Positions 1 to 4,975 of a stretch of DNA of 7,479 nt are shown here, in pieces; the stretch's first letter is position 1; each line of letters starts with the position of its first letter. A program made the position numbers and the translations under genes. The DNA comes from an uncultured Cocleimonas sp. (GTDB taxonomy: Bacteria > Pseudomonadota > Gammaproteobacteria > Thiotrichales > Thiotrichaceae). The notes under the pieces are model-generated. The model made no database searches. It was not told where the DNA came from and worked only from the letters and a program-made list of their open reading frames with translations. The stretch is from assembly GCA_937974135.1 (NCBI GenBank), contig CALJIH010000295.1:1-7479 (forward strand), written 5' to 3'.

Positions 1-395
1 TTCCAGCGCCATAAATTTTCATGACCCGATAAAAATAGTAATGCTAATAAAGCATCGCGTTGTTTTTCAGTATCTGCAAACACTACTATTTTTTCATTTC
101 CTTTTAGATTAGTTGTACCAAAAACCCAAGAAATATCGTAAAAACTAGCAAGCACCCCCTTCGGTGATTGAAAAGTATTCGCAGGAAGGCATTTCGCCAT
201 TTTTACACTTTCTTTCTGGCAACTGGATAAGTTACTGGCATCAAGTAAAACCATATTCTCCAATTGGTTCTTAGGAGCAGTGATATTGATGTTGACTATT
301 GTTGCGTTTGCTATTTGATTAAAGCTTAAGGCTAAAATTATTGTAATTAATGACTTACAAACAATGTTTGTTAAACTAAAAATTAACTTATCAAT
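1..395 (-). CDS. Exported rhodanese-like protein without the active-site cysteine, C-terminus beyond the window edge
   Basis: An open frame of 131 codons runs without a stop to the left edge. Its first ATG is at 252-254, but the residues before it form a good signal peptide (KSLITIILALSFNQIANA, cut after ANA). The true start must therefore lie upstream. The best candidate is a rare ATT at 393-395, eight bases after a GGAGG; a TTG at 408-410 is the alternative. After the signal come VLLDAS (like the rhodanese LLDxR strand) and IVVFADTEKQRDALLALLFL followed by SGHENLW, which matches the strand, loop, helix and 'aGH' segment around a rhodanese active site. The loop cysteine is replaced by Ala-Asp. 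Two other cysteines lie near residues 61 and 71. It is the last gene seen in the sulfur operon, starting almost at the stop of the GGC-tail gene. I infer a binding or chaperone role rather than catalysis. The fold call is by eye. Confidence 0.6.
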   Translation of the reverse strand, partial: MDKLIFSLTNIVCKSLITIILALSFNQIANATIVNINITAPKNQLENMVLLDASNLSSCQKESVKMAKCLPANTFQSPKGVLASFYDISWVFGTTNLKGNEKIVVFADTEKQRDALLALLFLSGHENLWRW

Positions 396-396
396 A

Positions 397-663
397 TTAA
401 CAACCTCCAAACTGTCGCTTAGGTACTGTGGTAGTGCTTGATGGTGAAGGAGGGTTTTCTAGGTAATAACCCATAAGATCAATCACTGTCATTGGACCAA
501 AGTCTTCTCCTAAATCTATTTCTACATCAAAATCTTCCATCGATTTTGCTTGTTTACTTAACCCCACACTTGGACTACTCGTATGAGGGTAGAGGGCATA
601 ACTTAAACCGATTGTGCCAACTAAACTAAATATACAAAAAAGAATAATGCCTAGTGTTTTCAT
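397..663 (-). CDS. 88-residue membrane-anchored protein with a C-terminal Gly-Gly-Cys tail
   Basis: I do not recognise a named family. The start ATG follows an AGAGGT Shine-Dalgarno site with a four-base gap. Residues 4-24 form one hydrophobic helix, either an anchor or an uncleaved signal. Residues 40-57 are acidic, then come GPMTVIDLMGYYLENPP (56-72), a flexible Pro/Ser/Thr stretch (71-81), and finally PKRQFGGC. The last residue is cysteine. Nothing but the start codon needs to face the cytoplasm, so the tail is probably periplasmic. A flexible arm ending in a glycine-flanked cysteine resembles the GGCGG arm of SoxY and the C-terminal cysteine arm of DsrC, both sulfur carriers. Its neighbours are rhodanese and TusA genes. 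I infer a membrane-tethered sulfur carrier; the resemblance is limited to the tail. Cys10 lies in the helix. Confidence 0.75.
   Translation of the reverse strand: MKTLGIILFCIFSLVGTIGLSYALYPHTSSPSVGLSKQAKSMEDFDVEIDLGEDFGPMTVIDLMGYYLENPPSPSSTTTVPKRQFGGC
404..408 (-). promoter_or_regulatory. Shine-Dalgarno GGAGG supporting a non-ATG start
   Basis: GGAGG lies inside the last codons of the 88-residue gene, eight bases before the in-frame ATT at 393-395. No ATG or GTG lies at a usable distance in that frame. It is the main reason for placing the start of the last gene upstream of its first ATG. The overlap also suggests translational coupling to the 88-residue gene. Confidence 0.5.
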
Positions 664-676
664 GTTTACCTCTAAG

Positions 677-754
677 TTATGAAATAAAGCTCACGTATAA
701 AAAATACATCGAGACAATAAAAGCAATTAACTGTGCGACGGTTTCAAGACCCAT
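677..754 (-). CDS. 25-residue single-helix membrane peptide
   Basis: An ATG at 752-754 opens a 25-codon frame ending in TAA at 677-679. It fills the gap between the 73-residue gene (ends at 773) and the 88-residue gene (starts at 663). The product begins MGLETVAQLIAFIVSMYFLY and ends VSFIS: a short polar start and then about 20 hydrophobic residues, enough for one membrane helix. Support for it being real comes from its fit in an otherwise tightly packed operon, with 18 bases before and 13 after, and from its composition. The Shine-Dalgarno is weak (GAGAT, about ten bases upstream). It could be a subunit-stabilising peptide of the permease or cytochrome, like other small inner-membrane peptides. 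No homologue is known to me, and chance cannot be excluded. Confidence 0.5.
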   Translation of the reverse strand: MGLETVAQLIAFIVSMYFLYVSFIS

Positions 755-772
755 ATGTAATTATCTCGATTG

Positions 773-994
773 TTAACTATTATCGTTTTTAAAGTGCTGT
801 ATTAATTCATCAACAGAAATTGATTTTCCGTCATCTGGATTAATTACTTGTGGGGTAAAAAAAGGTACACCATCTCTTGAAACTCTGAGAGATTCAGGTT
901 GCGCCCAGAGTATGTAAGCAAAACAAAACACAGTCAGAAGCGTGCAAAAAATGGCAAGTAATTTAAGCTGCATATTGAAATCGTTTGTTATCAT
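773..994 (-). CDS. 73-residue single-pass membrane protein
   Basis: I chose the ATG at 992-994, two bases after the TusA stop, over a TTG ten codons upstream that would overlap the TusA gene; an AGGA lies in the TusA C-terminal codons upstream. Residues 9-31 form one membrane helix containing Cys17 and Cys24. The remainder, starting AQPESLRVSRDGVPFFTPQV, probably faces the periplasm and ends in SVDELIQHFKNDNS. That last segment looks like the VIDLMGYYLENPP segment of the 88-residue protein two genes on, so the two may be distant relatives or bind the same partner. No named family is recognised. Its place directly after the permease and TusA genes suggests an accessory subunit of the transport module. 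Confidence 0.8.
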   Translation of the reverse strand: MITNDFNMQLKLLAIFCTLLTVFCFAYILWAQPESLRVSRDGVPFFTPQVINPDDGKSISVDELIQHFKNDNS

Positions 995-996
995 GT

Positions 997-1299
997 TTAG
1001 TTTTTCCTGAGTAAGACTTGCCAATATCTATCTTTTTTTATTGTCGCTAAATGACTGCCTTGTAACTCGAGCATCATTGGTGGAATTGCTTCTACCGAGG
1101 TTGAATTATCTATTTTAACCTCGATCGTATCACCTGATTGAGCTTTTGACATCGCTGCTTTGGTCATTAATTGCGGTCTTGGGCATGAGTCACCAATGCA
1201 ATCTACTACTTCTTTTACTTCTACTTTAGTGCCATCTTCGAGTTCGGTTTCATAGCTTGTATTAGAATCAGCCGCTTTCTTTTTACTAAAAAGTCCCAT
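997..1299 (-). CDS. TusA/YeeD-family sulfur carrier protein
   Basis: The core from residue 31 has the TusA pattern: VDCIGDSCPRPQLMTKAAM, then GDTIEVKIDN, and a C-terminal strand ending RYWQVLLRK. Cys39 in the CPxP motif is the family's persulfide-carrying residue; Cys34 sits five residues before it. TusA proteins are about 75-80 residues, so the roughly 30-residue lysine-rich and acidic N-terminal extension (MGLFSKKKAA onwards) is extra and may guide membrane or partner contact. The start ATG has a strong AAGGAG site that overlaps the stop region of the upstream permease gene. TusA-like proteins next to YeeE/YedE permeases (E. coli YeeD, also called TsuB) work with the permease in thiosulfate uptake. 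The same role is likely here: accepting sulfane sulfur on the cytoplasmic side. The family call is firm; the substrate is inferred. Confidence 0.93.
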   Translation of the reverse strand: MGLFSKKKAADSNTSYETELEDGTKVEVKEVVDCIGDSCPRPQLMTKAAMSKAQSGDTIEVKIDNSTSVEAIPPMMLELQGSHLATIKKDRYWQVLLRKN

Positions 1300-1309
1300 T
1301 ATTTACTCC

Positions 1310-1927
1310 TTAAGCAGGTGTGTTTTGTTGATTGATTTCTTGATCGTTGTGTTGCTTGTTTTCTTTTCTAAGAATTGCTTTATAGATGGCGAAAAGTACA
1401 AAGAATTGAAGTAATCCAAAGAAAATTGCAGGAATTCCAGTATTCTCCTGAAGTGTTTCAGCATTTGCATAACCGAGTTGTAATGTTTCTAAATTAAACT
1501 CCCCAGTCATAGCACTTGGTGCTGGCGGCCAATACATAAATGACCAAACCAGTGAGAATAAGAACATACCGATAAAGGTAAATAACAATGCCCAAACGGC
1601 ACCAAAGTTACCTTCACCAGCTTTTACCCATGTGGATACGGTGCATGCTCCGGCGAGGACCATACCTATGCCAAAAATAAATAAACCGATAATTTGATTG
1701 AAGCCCACATCAAAGCGCATTGATTTGCCTTCTCCGATAGAAATAAATCCAGTAAAGCCTATGGTTAAGATCATCATCGCAATTAATAAAGCTTTAGTAT
1801 TTCTATATGTTTTGAATAACATTGCATCTCTTAATGCCGCGGTATTACAAAAACGTGATCGTTGTACTAATAACCCAACAATAGAACCAAATAAAAAAGC
1901 GACGAAACATTCTCCGATAATTGACAT
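1310..1927 (-). CDS. YeeE/YedE family permease subunit (N-half-like, with RSRFC and GACTVS motifs)
   Basis: This is a 205-residue membrane protein with about five to six hydrophobic helices. Residues 21-34 (VQRSRFCNTAALRD) and 84-107 (FGIGMVLAGACTVST followed by a GEGN at 104-107) are hallmark YeeE/YedE segments. Cys27 and Cys95 fit two of the three conserved cysteines described for the Spirochaeta thermophila thiosulfate transporter YeeE (TsuA), where they line the path. Full-length members have about 330-350 residues; this is one half, with the other half encoded just upstream. A hydrophilic Gln/Asn/Lys-rich tail (residues 187-205) follows the last helix. The GGAG Shine-Dalgarno overlaps the stop of the partner gene, so the two are coupled and probably assemble as one transporter. 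Thiosulfate or another sulfane-sulfur compound is the likely substrate. Confidence 0.92.
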   Translation of the reverse strand: MSIIGECFVAFLFGSIVGLLVQRSRFCNTAALRDAMLFKTYRNTKALLIAMMILTIGFTGFISIGEGKSMRFDVGFNQIIGLFIFGIGMVLAGACTVSTWVKAGEGNFGAVWALLFTFIGMFLFSLVWSFMYWPPAPSAMTGEFNLETLQLGYANAETLQENTGIPAIFFGLLQFFVLFAIYKAILRKENKQHNDQEINQQNTPA

Positions 1928-1936
1928 AAAAGTCTC

Positions 1937-2428
1937 CTACATTCCGAGTGATTTTTTATAAATTATTGATCCAACCCAAGCGCCAGCTATGATGCCGATG
2001 ACTGATAAATATCCGCCTAAATTAAGTTGTGGGGTTAAACCAAAAAAAGTAGATACATTGCAAACAAACGCTAGTCGAATACCAACGCCCATCATTAATC
2101 CACCAATGGTTATCATTATCCATTCAGATAAGCGTCGGGGAAAACGTATAAAGAATTCTTTGCTGGCAACAGCACCAACCACAGCACCGAAAAACATTCC
2201 TAGTGAAATGTAAATTTTCCAGTAGCCCGCATCAGGCGTAAATACTAATTGCCAAAAAGGGATATTGTTAATGGCATCGCCAATGAATAATTTAGCGACT
2301 AGTCCTGTTATCATGGTTTCTCCACCACCGACAGTCCAAGCGCCCACGATCAAAAAAAGAAATATATCAAAGAATGCAATCAGTGCTAATGCTATTCCAG
2401 GGTCGAGTGTTTTTTTAAAAAAATCCAT
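1937..2428 (-). CDS. YeeE/YedE family permease subunit (C-half-like, with CNVS motif)
   Basis: This is a 163-residue integral membrane protein with about four to five helices. Residues 109-126 contain GGLMMGVGIRLAFVCNVS, the YeeE/YedE repeat signature, with Cys123 as the only cysteine. That fits the third conserved transporter cysteine, which lies in the second half of full-length TsuA-type proteins. It pairs with the next gene, which supplies the other two. The start ATG follows AAGGATGA, which overlaps the cytochrome stop codon. Two-gene YeeE/YedE pairs are common in proteobacteria (often called PmpA/PmpB-like). The order is notable: the C-half-like subunit is encoded before the N-half-like one. 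Function in sulfur-compound transport is inferred from family and neighbours. Confidence 0.9.
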   Translation of the reverse strand: MDFFKKTLDPGIALALIAFFDIFLFLIVGAWTVGGGETMITGLVAKLFIGDAINNIPFWQLVFTPDAGYWKIYISLGMFFGAVVGAVASKEFFIRFPRRLSEWIMITIGGLMMGVGIRLAFVCNVSTFFGLTPQLNLGGYLSVIGIIAGAWVGSIIYKKSLGM

Positions 2429-2434
2429 TCAAAA

Positions 2435-3118
2435 TCATCCTTTTATTTTTTCTTTAGTTGGGTTGTCACTTGCTGTGTTTTCAAAGTAGTAAGTCATTCC
2501 GGCTATATCATCGTCTGTAAGCGGATTTCTTAAAGCTATTTTAGGCGTGCCATGAACACCTACAATCATTCGAGCTAAAAATTCATTACGTGGCATTTGT
2601 TTTACCATTTCAAATAATGAATAAGCAGGGGTCTTGCTTTCAGAACTGGGTTTGTCATGGCAAGCCTTGCAGTAATGCTTATAGATGCTTATGGATGTAT
2701 CCAGCGTGTTTTTAGATAACTGTTTAAAATTAAAAGTATCTTCGTTTAAAGGCATTTTTGAGACTAAAGCAGTTAACTCGGTATTGAGTATTTGCCATTT
2801 TTCAGTTTCAAATGAGTATTGAATATTTTCTATTTGCTTTTTATATATCGCAAAATCTAAATCCTTCTCAAAACTGTTTTGCTTGCATAACCATGCAAGT
2901 GTGCCTAAAGCACCAGCAATTCGTTGCTTAAGACCTGTTTTATGATGATGTTTAGTATCATCTAGTTGCAAACGTGATAAATCACCTCGGATAACCAATA
3001 ACTGTGCACTACATAAACGTGCATCGTATTGAAGTGAATTTAGTTCCTTTGCATTAATAGGAATAATCAAAAACAGGCTTAAGCTACAAATCACTTTGCC
3101 TAATAATTTACAACGCAT
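2435..3118 (-). CDS. Exported monohaem c-type cytochrome with an unassigned N-terminal region
   Basis: A signal peptide (residues 1-23, hydrophobic SLSLFLIIP ending INA) directs export. A single CKACH haem-attachment motif lies at 150-154, followed by MPRNEFLARMIVGVHG and LTDDDIAGMTYYFEN, the usual C-terminal helix of class I cytochromes. The axial methionine normally found after the glycine-rich turn is not there: the turn reads GVHGTPKIAL. Met184, Met208 or His189 would have to serve. Residues 24-140 are mostly helical and charged, match no domain I know, and contain Cys36 and Cys78, which could form a disulfide. It lies 17 bases after the rhodanese gene and 6 bases before the permease genes. 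It may accept electrons from a sulfur-compound oxidation in the periplasm. The Shine-Dalgarno is weak (AGAAG). The cytochrome call is secure; the partner is unknown. Confidence 0.88.
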   Translation of the reverse strand: MRCKLLGKVICSLSLFLIIPINAKELNSLQYDARLCSAQLLVIRGDLSRLQLDDTKHHHKTGLKQRIAGALGTLAWLCKQNSFEKDLDFAIYKKQIENIQYSFETEKWQILNTELTALVSKMPLNEDTFNFKQLSKNTLDTSISIYKHYCKACHDKPSSESKTPAYSLFEMVKQMPRNEFLARMIVGVHGTPKIALRNPLTDDDIAGMTYYFENTASDNPTKEKIKG

Positions 3119-3135
3119 TAGCTTCTAATTATCGA

Positions 3136-4062
3136 TCAAAAGTTAGTAGCACTTTCCATAGGTAAGTCAGATTTTGCACTCCATTCAACCATAGAACCAT
3201 CGTATAATTTTGATGATTTGTTACCCATGATTTCGCTGTTTACAAACCAACCTACCGATGCCCAATGGCCTGTATTACAGTAGTTAATTTGTTCAGCGTT
3301 AGGGTCTATTTTTGCAATTTCGTATAGCTTAGCCAGCTCACCTTTATCTCTAAACTTACCTCCGCCATTCACTGTCATCCAGCTTTCAGGAAGATTTTTA
3401 GAACCTGGGATAGTACCGCTACGCTTGCTTTTAGGGTGACGATTAATGCCAATAAACTGATGTTGTGGCCTTAAATCAACTAATACCGTTTTGCCATCTC
3501 CCATGGCTTTTTTAACATCTGAAGCAGTAGCCATCATGTCAGTACGTAAGTTAGCTTTGAACGTTTTGGCTTCAACTTTGTTATTACCTTTCTCAATTTT
3601 GTTTTTTTCATTTGAGGCATAAGCAAGATAACCGCCATTTAAGATTGATACTTTATCGTGTCCTAATACCTTAAATGTCCAATAAACTCTGGTAGCACTT
3701 CCCATATCTAATGCATTTTTTCCATGGTGATACACAACTACATGAGTGTCATTATCAATACCAAGATCACCAATGAGCTTTGCAATTTTATCCGTAGGTG
3801 GAAGCTGCCCTGGTACATTGTCTACCAATCCCCTCCAACCACCTTTAAGGTAATCAGTATGCACAGCACATGGAATATGGCCTTTCAAATAATCGGTGCG
3901 TGATCCACCATCTAGTGGATTTCTAATATCCAAAAGACGAACACCATCGCTACAAGAATTAGCTTTTACCCAATCGACATCAACAAGGGGTGTTGATGCA
4001 TAAGCATTTATGCCAAATAGTAGAACGATTCCAGAAACGATTTTTACAATATTCTTTTTCAT
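3136..4062 (-). CDS. Exported tandem-domain rhodanese (thiosulfate/mercaptopyruvate sulfurtransferase type)
   Basis: The 308-residue length is normal for a two-domain sulfurtransferase with a signal peptide. The signal is MKKNIVKIVSGIVLLFGINA, cut after AYA (residue 22). Domain 1 (about 25-150) has LLDIRNP, GHIPCAVH and WTFKVLGHDKVSILNGG, but its loop (VVVYHHGKN, 108-116) lacks cysteine, as is usual for the structural half. Domain 2 (about 175-300) has VLVDLRPQ, GTIPGSKNLP and the active loop YCNTGHWAS with catalytic Cys262. It transfers sulfane sulfur from a donor such as thiosulfate to a thiol acceptor, here in the periplasm. A perfect GGAGGT site precedes the start, the strongest in the operon, suggesting high expression. 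It probably supplies or processes sulfur for the YeeE/YedE pair or the cytochrome. The true donor is unknown. Confidence 0.93.
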   Translation of the reverse strand: MKKNIVKIVSGIVLLFGINAYASTPLVDVDWVKANSCSDGVRLLDIRNPLDGGSRTDYLKGHIPCAVHTDYLKGGWRGLVDNVPGQLPPTDKIAKLIGDLGIDNDTHVVVYHHGKNALDMGSATRVYWTFKVLGHDKVSILNGGYLAYASNEKNKIEKGNNKVEAKTFKANLRTDMMATASDVKKAMGDGKTVLVDLRPQHQFIGINRHPKSKRSGTIPGSKNLPESWMTVNGGGKFRDKGELAKLYEIAKIDPNAEQINYCNTGHWASVGWFVNSEIMGNKSSKLYDGSMVEWSAKSDLPMESATNF

Positions 4063-4075
4063 TTTTTACCTCCGT

Positions 4076-4087
4076 GCCATTTATGGC
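4076..4087. repeat. Short inverted repeat GCCAT-TT-ATGGC before the rhodanese gene
   Basis: A perfect five-base inverted repeat with a two-base loop lies in the 30-base gap between the 70-residue gene and the rhodanese gene, just upstream of the GGAGGT site. It could form a small mRNA stem that marks a processing point or protects the downstream message, which would raise rhodanese output relative to the first two genes. A five-base stem is common by chance. Confidence 0.25.
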
Positions 4088-4092
4088 GTTGG

Positions 4093-4305
4093 TTAAAGGG
4101 CGATACATTTTTTATTTTTTATTATTAAGCCGAGTACATGATCCCAATCAGCTGGATTCATTTGATTGGGGTTCAATTCAATAATTTGATTTTTATTATT
4201 TTTTTCTAAAAAACTAAATAGAGTTTTCGATGACGAATAAATTCCGAAATCTAGAATTAGGTAGGCAGAACACTGGTCTTTAGAGGTTGATGACATGGTC
4301 TGCAT
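4093..4305 (-). CDS. Small 70-residue protein, weakly TusB/DsrH-like
   Basis: The frame overlaps the end of the DsrE-like gene by 26 bases, or by 17 if the second ATG (4294-4296, residue 4) is used. Neither start has a clear Shine-Dalgarno, so it probably depends on coupling to the upstream gene. The product has YLILDFGIYSSS, KNQIIELNPN and the end NPADWDHVLGLIIKNKKCIA, with cysteines at 12 and 67. The C-terminal 'xxDWxxxLxLIxKxKK' pattern recalls the end of TusB/DsrH proteins, and TusB/DsrH genes normally sit beside a DsrE/TusD gene, as here. That resemblance is faint and the protein is shorter than TusB (about 95 residues). I treat it as a hypothetical partner of the DsrE-like protein. It is probably cytoplasmic, as no signal or membrane helix is seen. 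Confidence 0.65.
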   Translation of the reverse strand: MQTMSSTSKDQCSAYLILDFGIYSSSKTLFSFLEKNNKNQIIELNPNQMNPADWDHVLGLIIKNKKCIAL

Positions 4306-4555
4306 TATTTAGGTATTCAGTAAATTGAGGTGCTTGAATACGCTTTATATTCGGATCATCGAGTAACGATAATGGCTCTATGTCTGTAAGCTCTAATAGT
4401 TCGGCTTGAGCTAAATTTTCTTCAGATTCTTCGACAACTCTATCGGTAAAAATTAGATCAATTTCATGTCCAAAAATTGTTAACCCCGCAGAAACACGCA
4501 TGGCTTCAGCATGATCTCTCTGTGCAAGGACAAGAATTTGACTTGTTTTACTCAT
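4280..4555 (-). CDS. DsrE-fold protein lacking cysteine
   Basis: The 91-residue product starts with the DsrE/TusD/YchN-type pattern: a hydrophobic strand (SQILVLAQRDH), a helix beginning EAMRVSAGLTIFGH, then a strand EIDLIFTDRVV. The end NNADHVINL looks like the closing strand. Family members act in sulfur relay and carry persulfide on a cysteine, but this protein has no cysteine at all. It may be a structural or binding subunit, as non-catalytic subunits are in TusBCD and DsrEFH. It is the first gene of the operon, with the divergent regulator beyond the promoter region. Its ATG has no obvious Shine-Dalgarno (TTTAGAT precedes it), so initiation may be weak or its leader very short. Family confidence is moderate, by pattern only. 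Confidence 0.75.
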   Translation of the reverse strand: MSKTSQILVLAQRDHAEAMRVSAGLTIFGHEIDLIFTDRVVEESEENLAQAELLELTDIEPLSLLDDPNIKRIQAPQFTEYLNNADHVINL

Positions 4556-4678
4556 ATCTAAATTGATATTTAACGTTTTTATTACTACATTTATATTAAC
4601 TATAGCCTAATTTATAAGACTAATGATTAGGTAGTATTTATTGCCAACGATCATCTTTAACAGAATTGAGGGGTAAAA
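4556..4678. promoter_or_regulatory. Divergent promoter region between the sulfur operon and its likely regulator
   Basis: These 123 bases separate the two divergent starts and are very AT-rich. For the plus-strand regulator, TTGATA (4563-4568) and TACATT (4586-4591) are spaced 17 bases apart and make a weak sigma70-like promoter. For the minus-strand operon, TATAGT (complement of 4599-4604) is a plausible -10, but I see no good -35. The regulator has a clear GAGGGG Shine-Dalgarno at 4668-4673, five bases before its ATG. Promoter positions are guesses; that both promoters lie here follows from the gene arrangement. Confidence 0.55.
4606..4631. promoter_or_regulatory. Candidate operator with inverted CTAAT half-sites
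   Basis: CCTAAT (4606-4611) and ATTAGG (4626-4631) are inverted repeats. The right one is also half of a perfect palindrome, CTAATGATTAG (4620-4630). This gives three copies of the same five-base half-site in 26 bases, in the middle of the divergent promoter region. Ribbon-helix-helix proteins bind as dimers to short repeated half-sites, so this is a sensible binding site for the neighbouring regulator, able to affect both promoters. AT-rich DNA makes such repeats easy to find by chance. Confidence 0.4.
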
Positions 4679-4975
4679 ATGTCCATTTTTGTTGAGCCAA
4701 AAACAATTTTGGATCATATGTTTCAGGCTTGTAGCACTGATCAGATTAAAGAATTTATTCCTGAAAAACGTGGTTTTCGTATTCATGGACACAGCACTAC
4801 GATTCGTTTGGAAGCTGCTTATTGGTCAGTGATTGAAGAAATGGCGCGCGATGAAAAAATAACGGTAAGTAAATTAGTAGAAACTATTCACGATACTTGT
4901 TTGGTAGCAAATGATAAAAACTTAGCATCTTGTCTGAGGGTTATCTGTCTGAAATACATAAACCTATATTCTTAA
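4679..4975 (+). CDS. Ribbon-helix-helix domain protein, likely transcriptional regulator
   Basis: The 98-residue product carries a ribbon-helix-helix domain of the type seen in Pfam RHH_4. A strand GFRIHGHSTTIRLE (32-45) is followed by a helix starting AAYWSVIEEMARDEK, then ITVSKLVETI (second helix) and NLASCLRVICLKYI at the end. About 30 N-terminal residues precede the domain. The strand pairs in a dimer and contacts DNA. It is transcribed away from the sulfur operon across a shared promoter region, which makes it the best candidate for regulating that operon and itself. The start follows a good GAGGGG site. The stop codon's last two bases are the first two of the repeat copy at 4974, so the final residues may have been altered when that repeat arrived. 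It has three cysteines (18, 74, 85), two within the domain region. Confidence 0.85.
   Translation: MSIFVEPKTILDHMFQACSTDQIKEFIPEKRGFRIHGHSTTIRLEAAYWSVIEEMARDEKITVSKLVETIHDTCLVANDKNLASCLRVICLKYINLYS

Noticed and set aside
995..1024. TTG start ten codons upstream for the 73-residue membrane protein
   Set aside because: It would overlap the TusA gene; the ATG two bases after the TusA stop fits the operon's spacing better and keeps a normal membrane-anchor N-terminus.
1698..2489. Three plus-strand open frames (1698-1961, 1989-2213, 2265-2489)
   Set aside because: They lie opposite the permease genes, have no Shine-Dalgarno sites, and encode Pro/Ile/Lys-rich sequence typical of the antisense of membrane-helix codons.
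3990..4184. Plus-strand open frame of 64 codons
   Set aside because: It is antisense to the rhodanese signal peptide and the 70-residue gene, with no recognisable pattern and no upstream promoter or ribosome site.
1..4555. Dsr or Sox sulfur-oxidation operon
   Set aside because: No dsrAB, dsrC, soxB, soxXA or soxYZ-type gene is present; only family-level relatives (DsrE fold, TusA, rhodanese) and a SoxY-like tail are seen.
4607..4792. Minus-strand open frame of 61 codons
   Set aside because: It is antisense to the regulator's N-terminal codons and its leader; the plus-strand frame has a clear domain and a good ribosome site.
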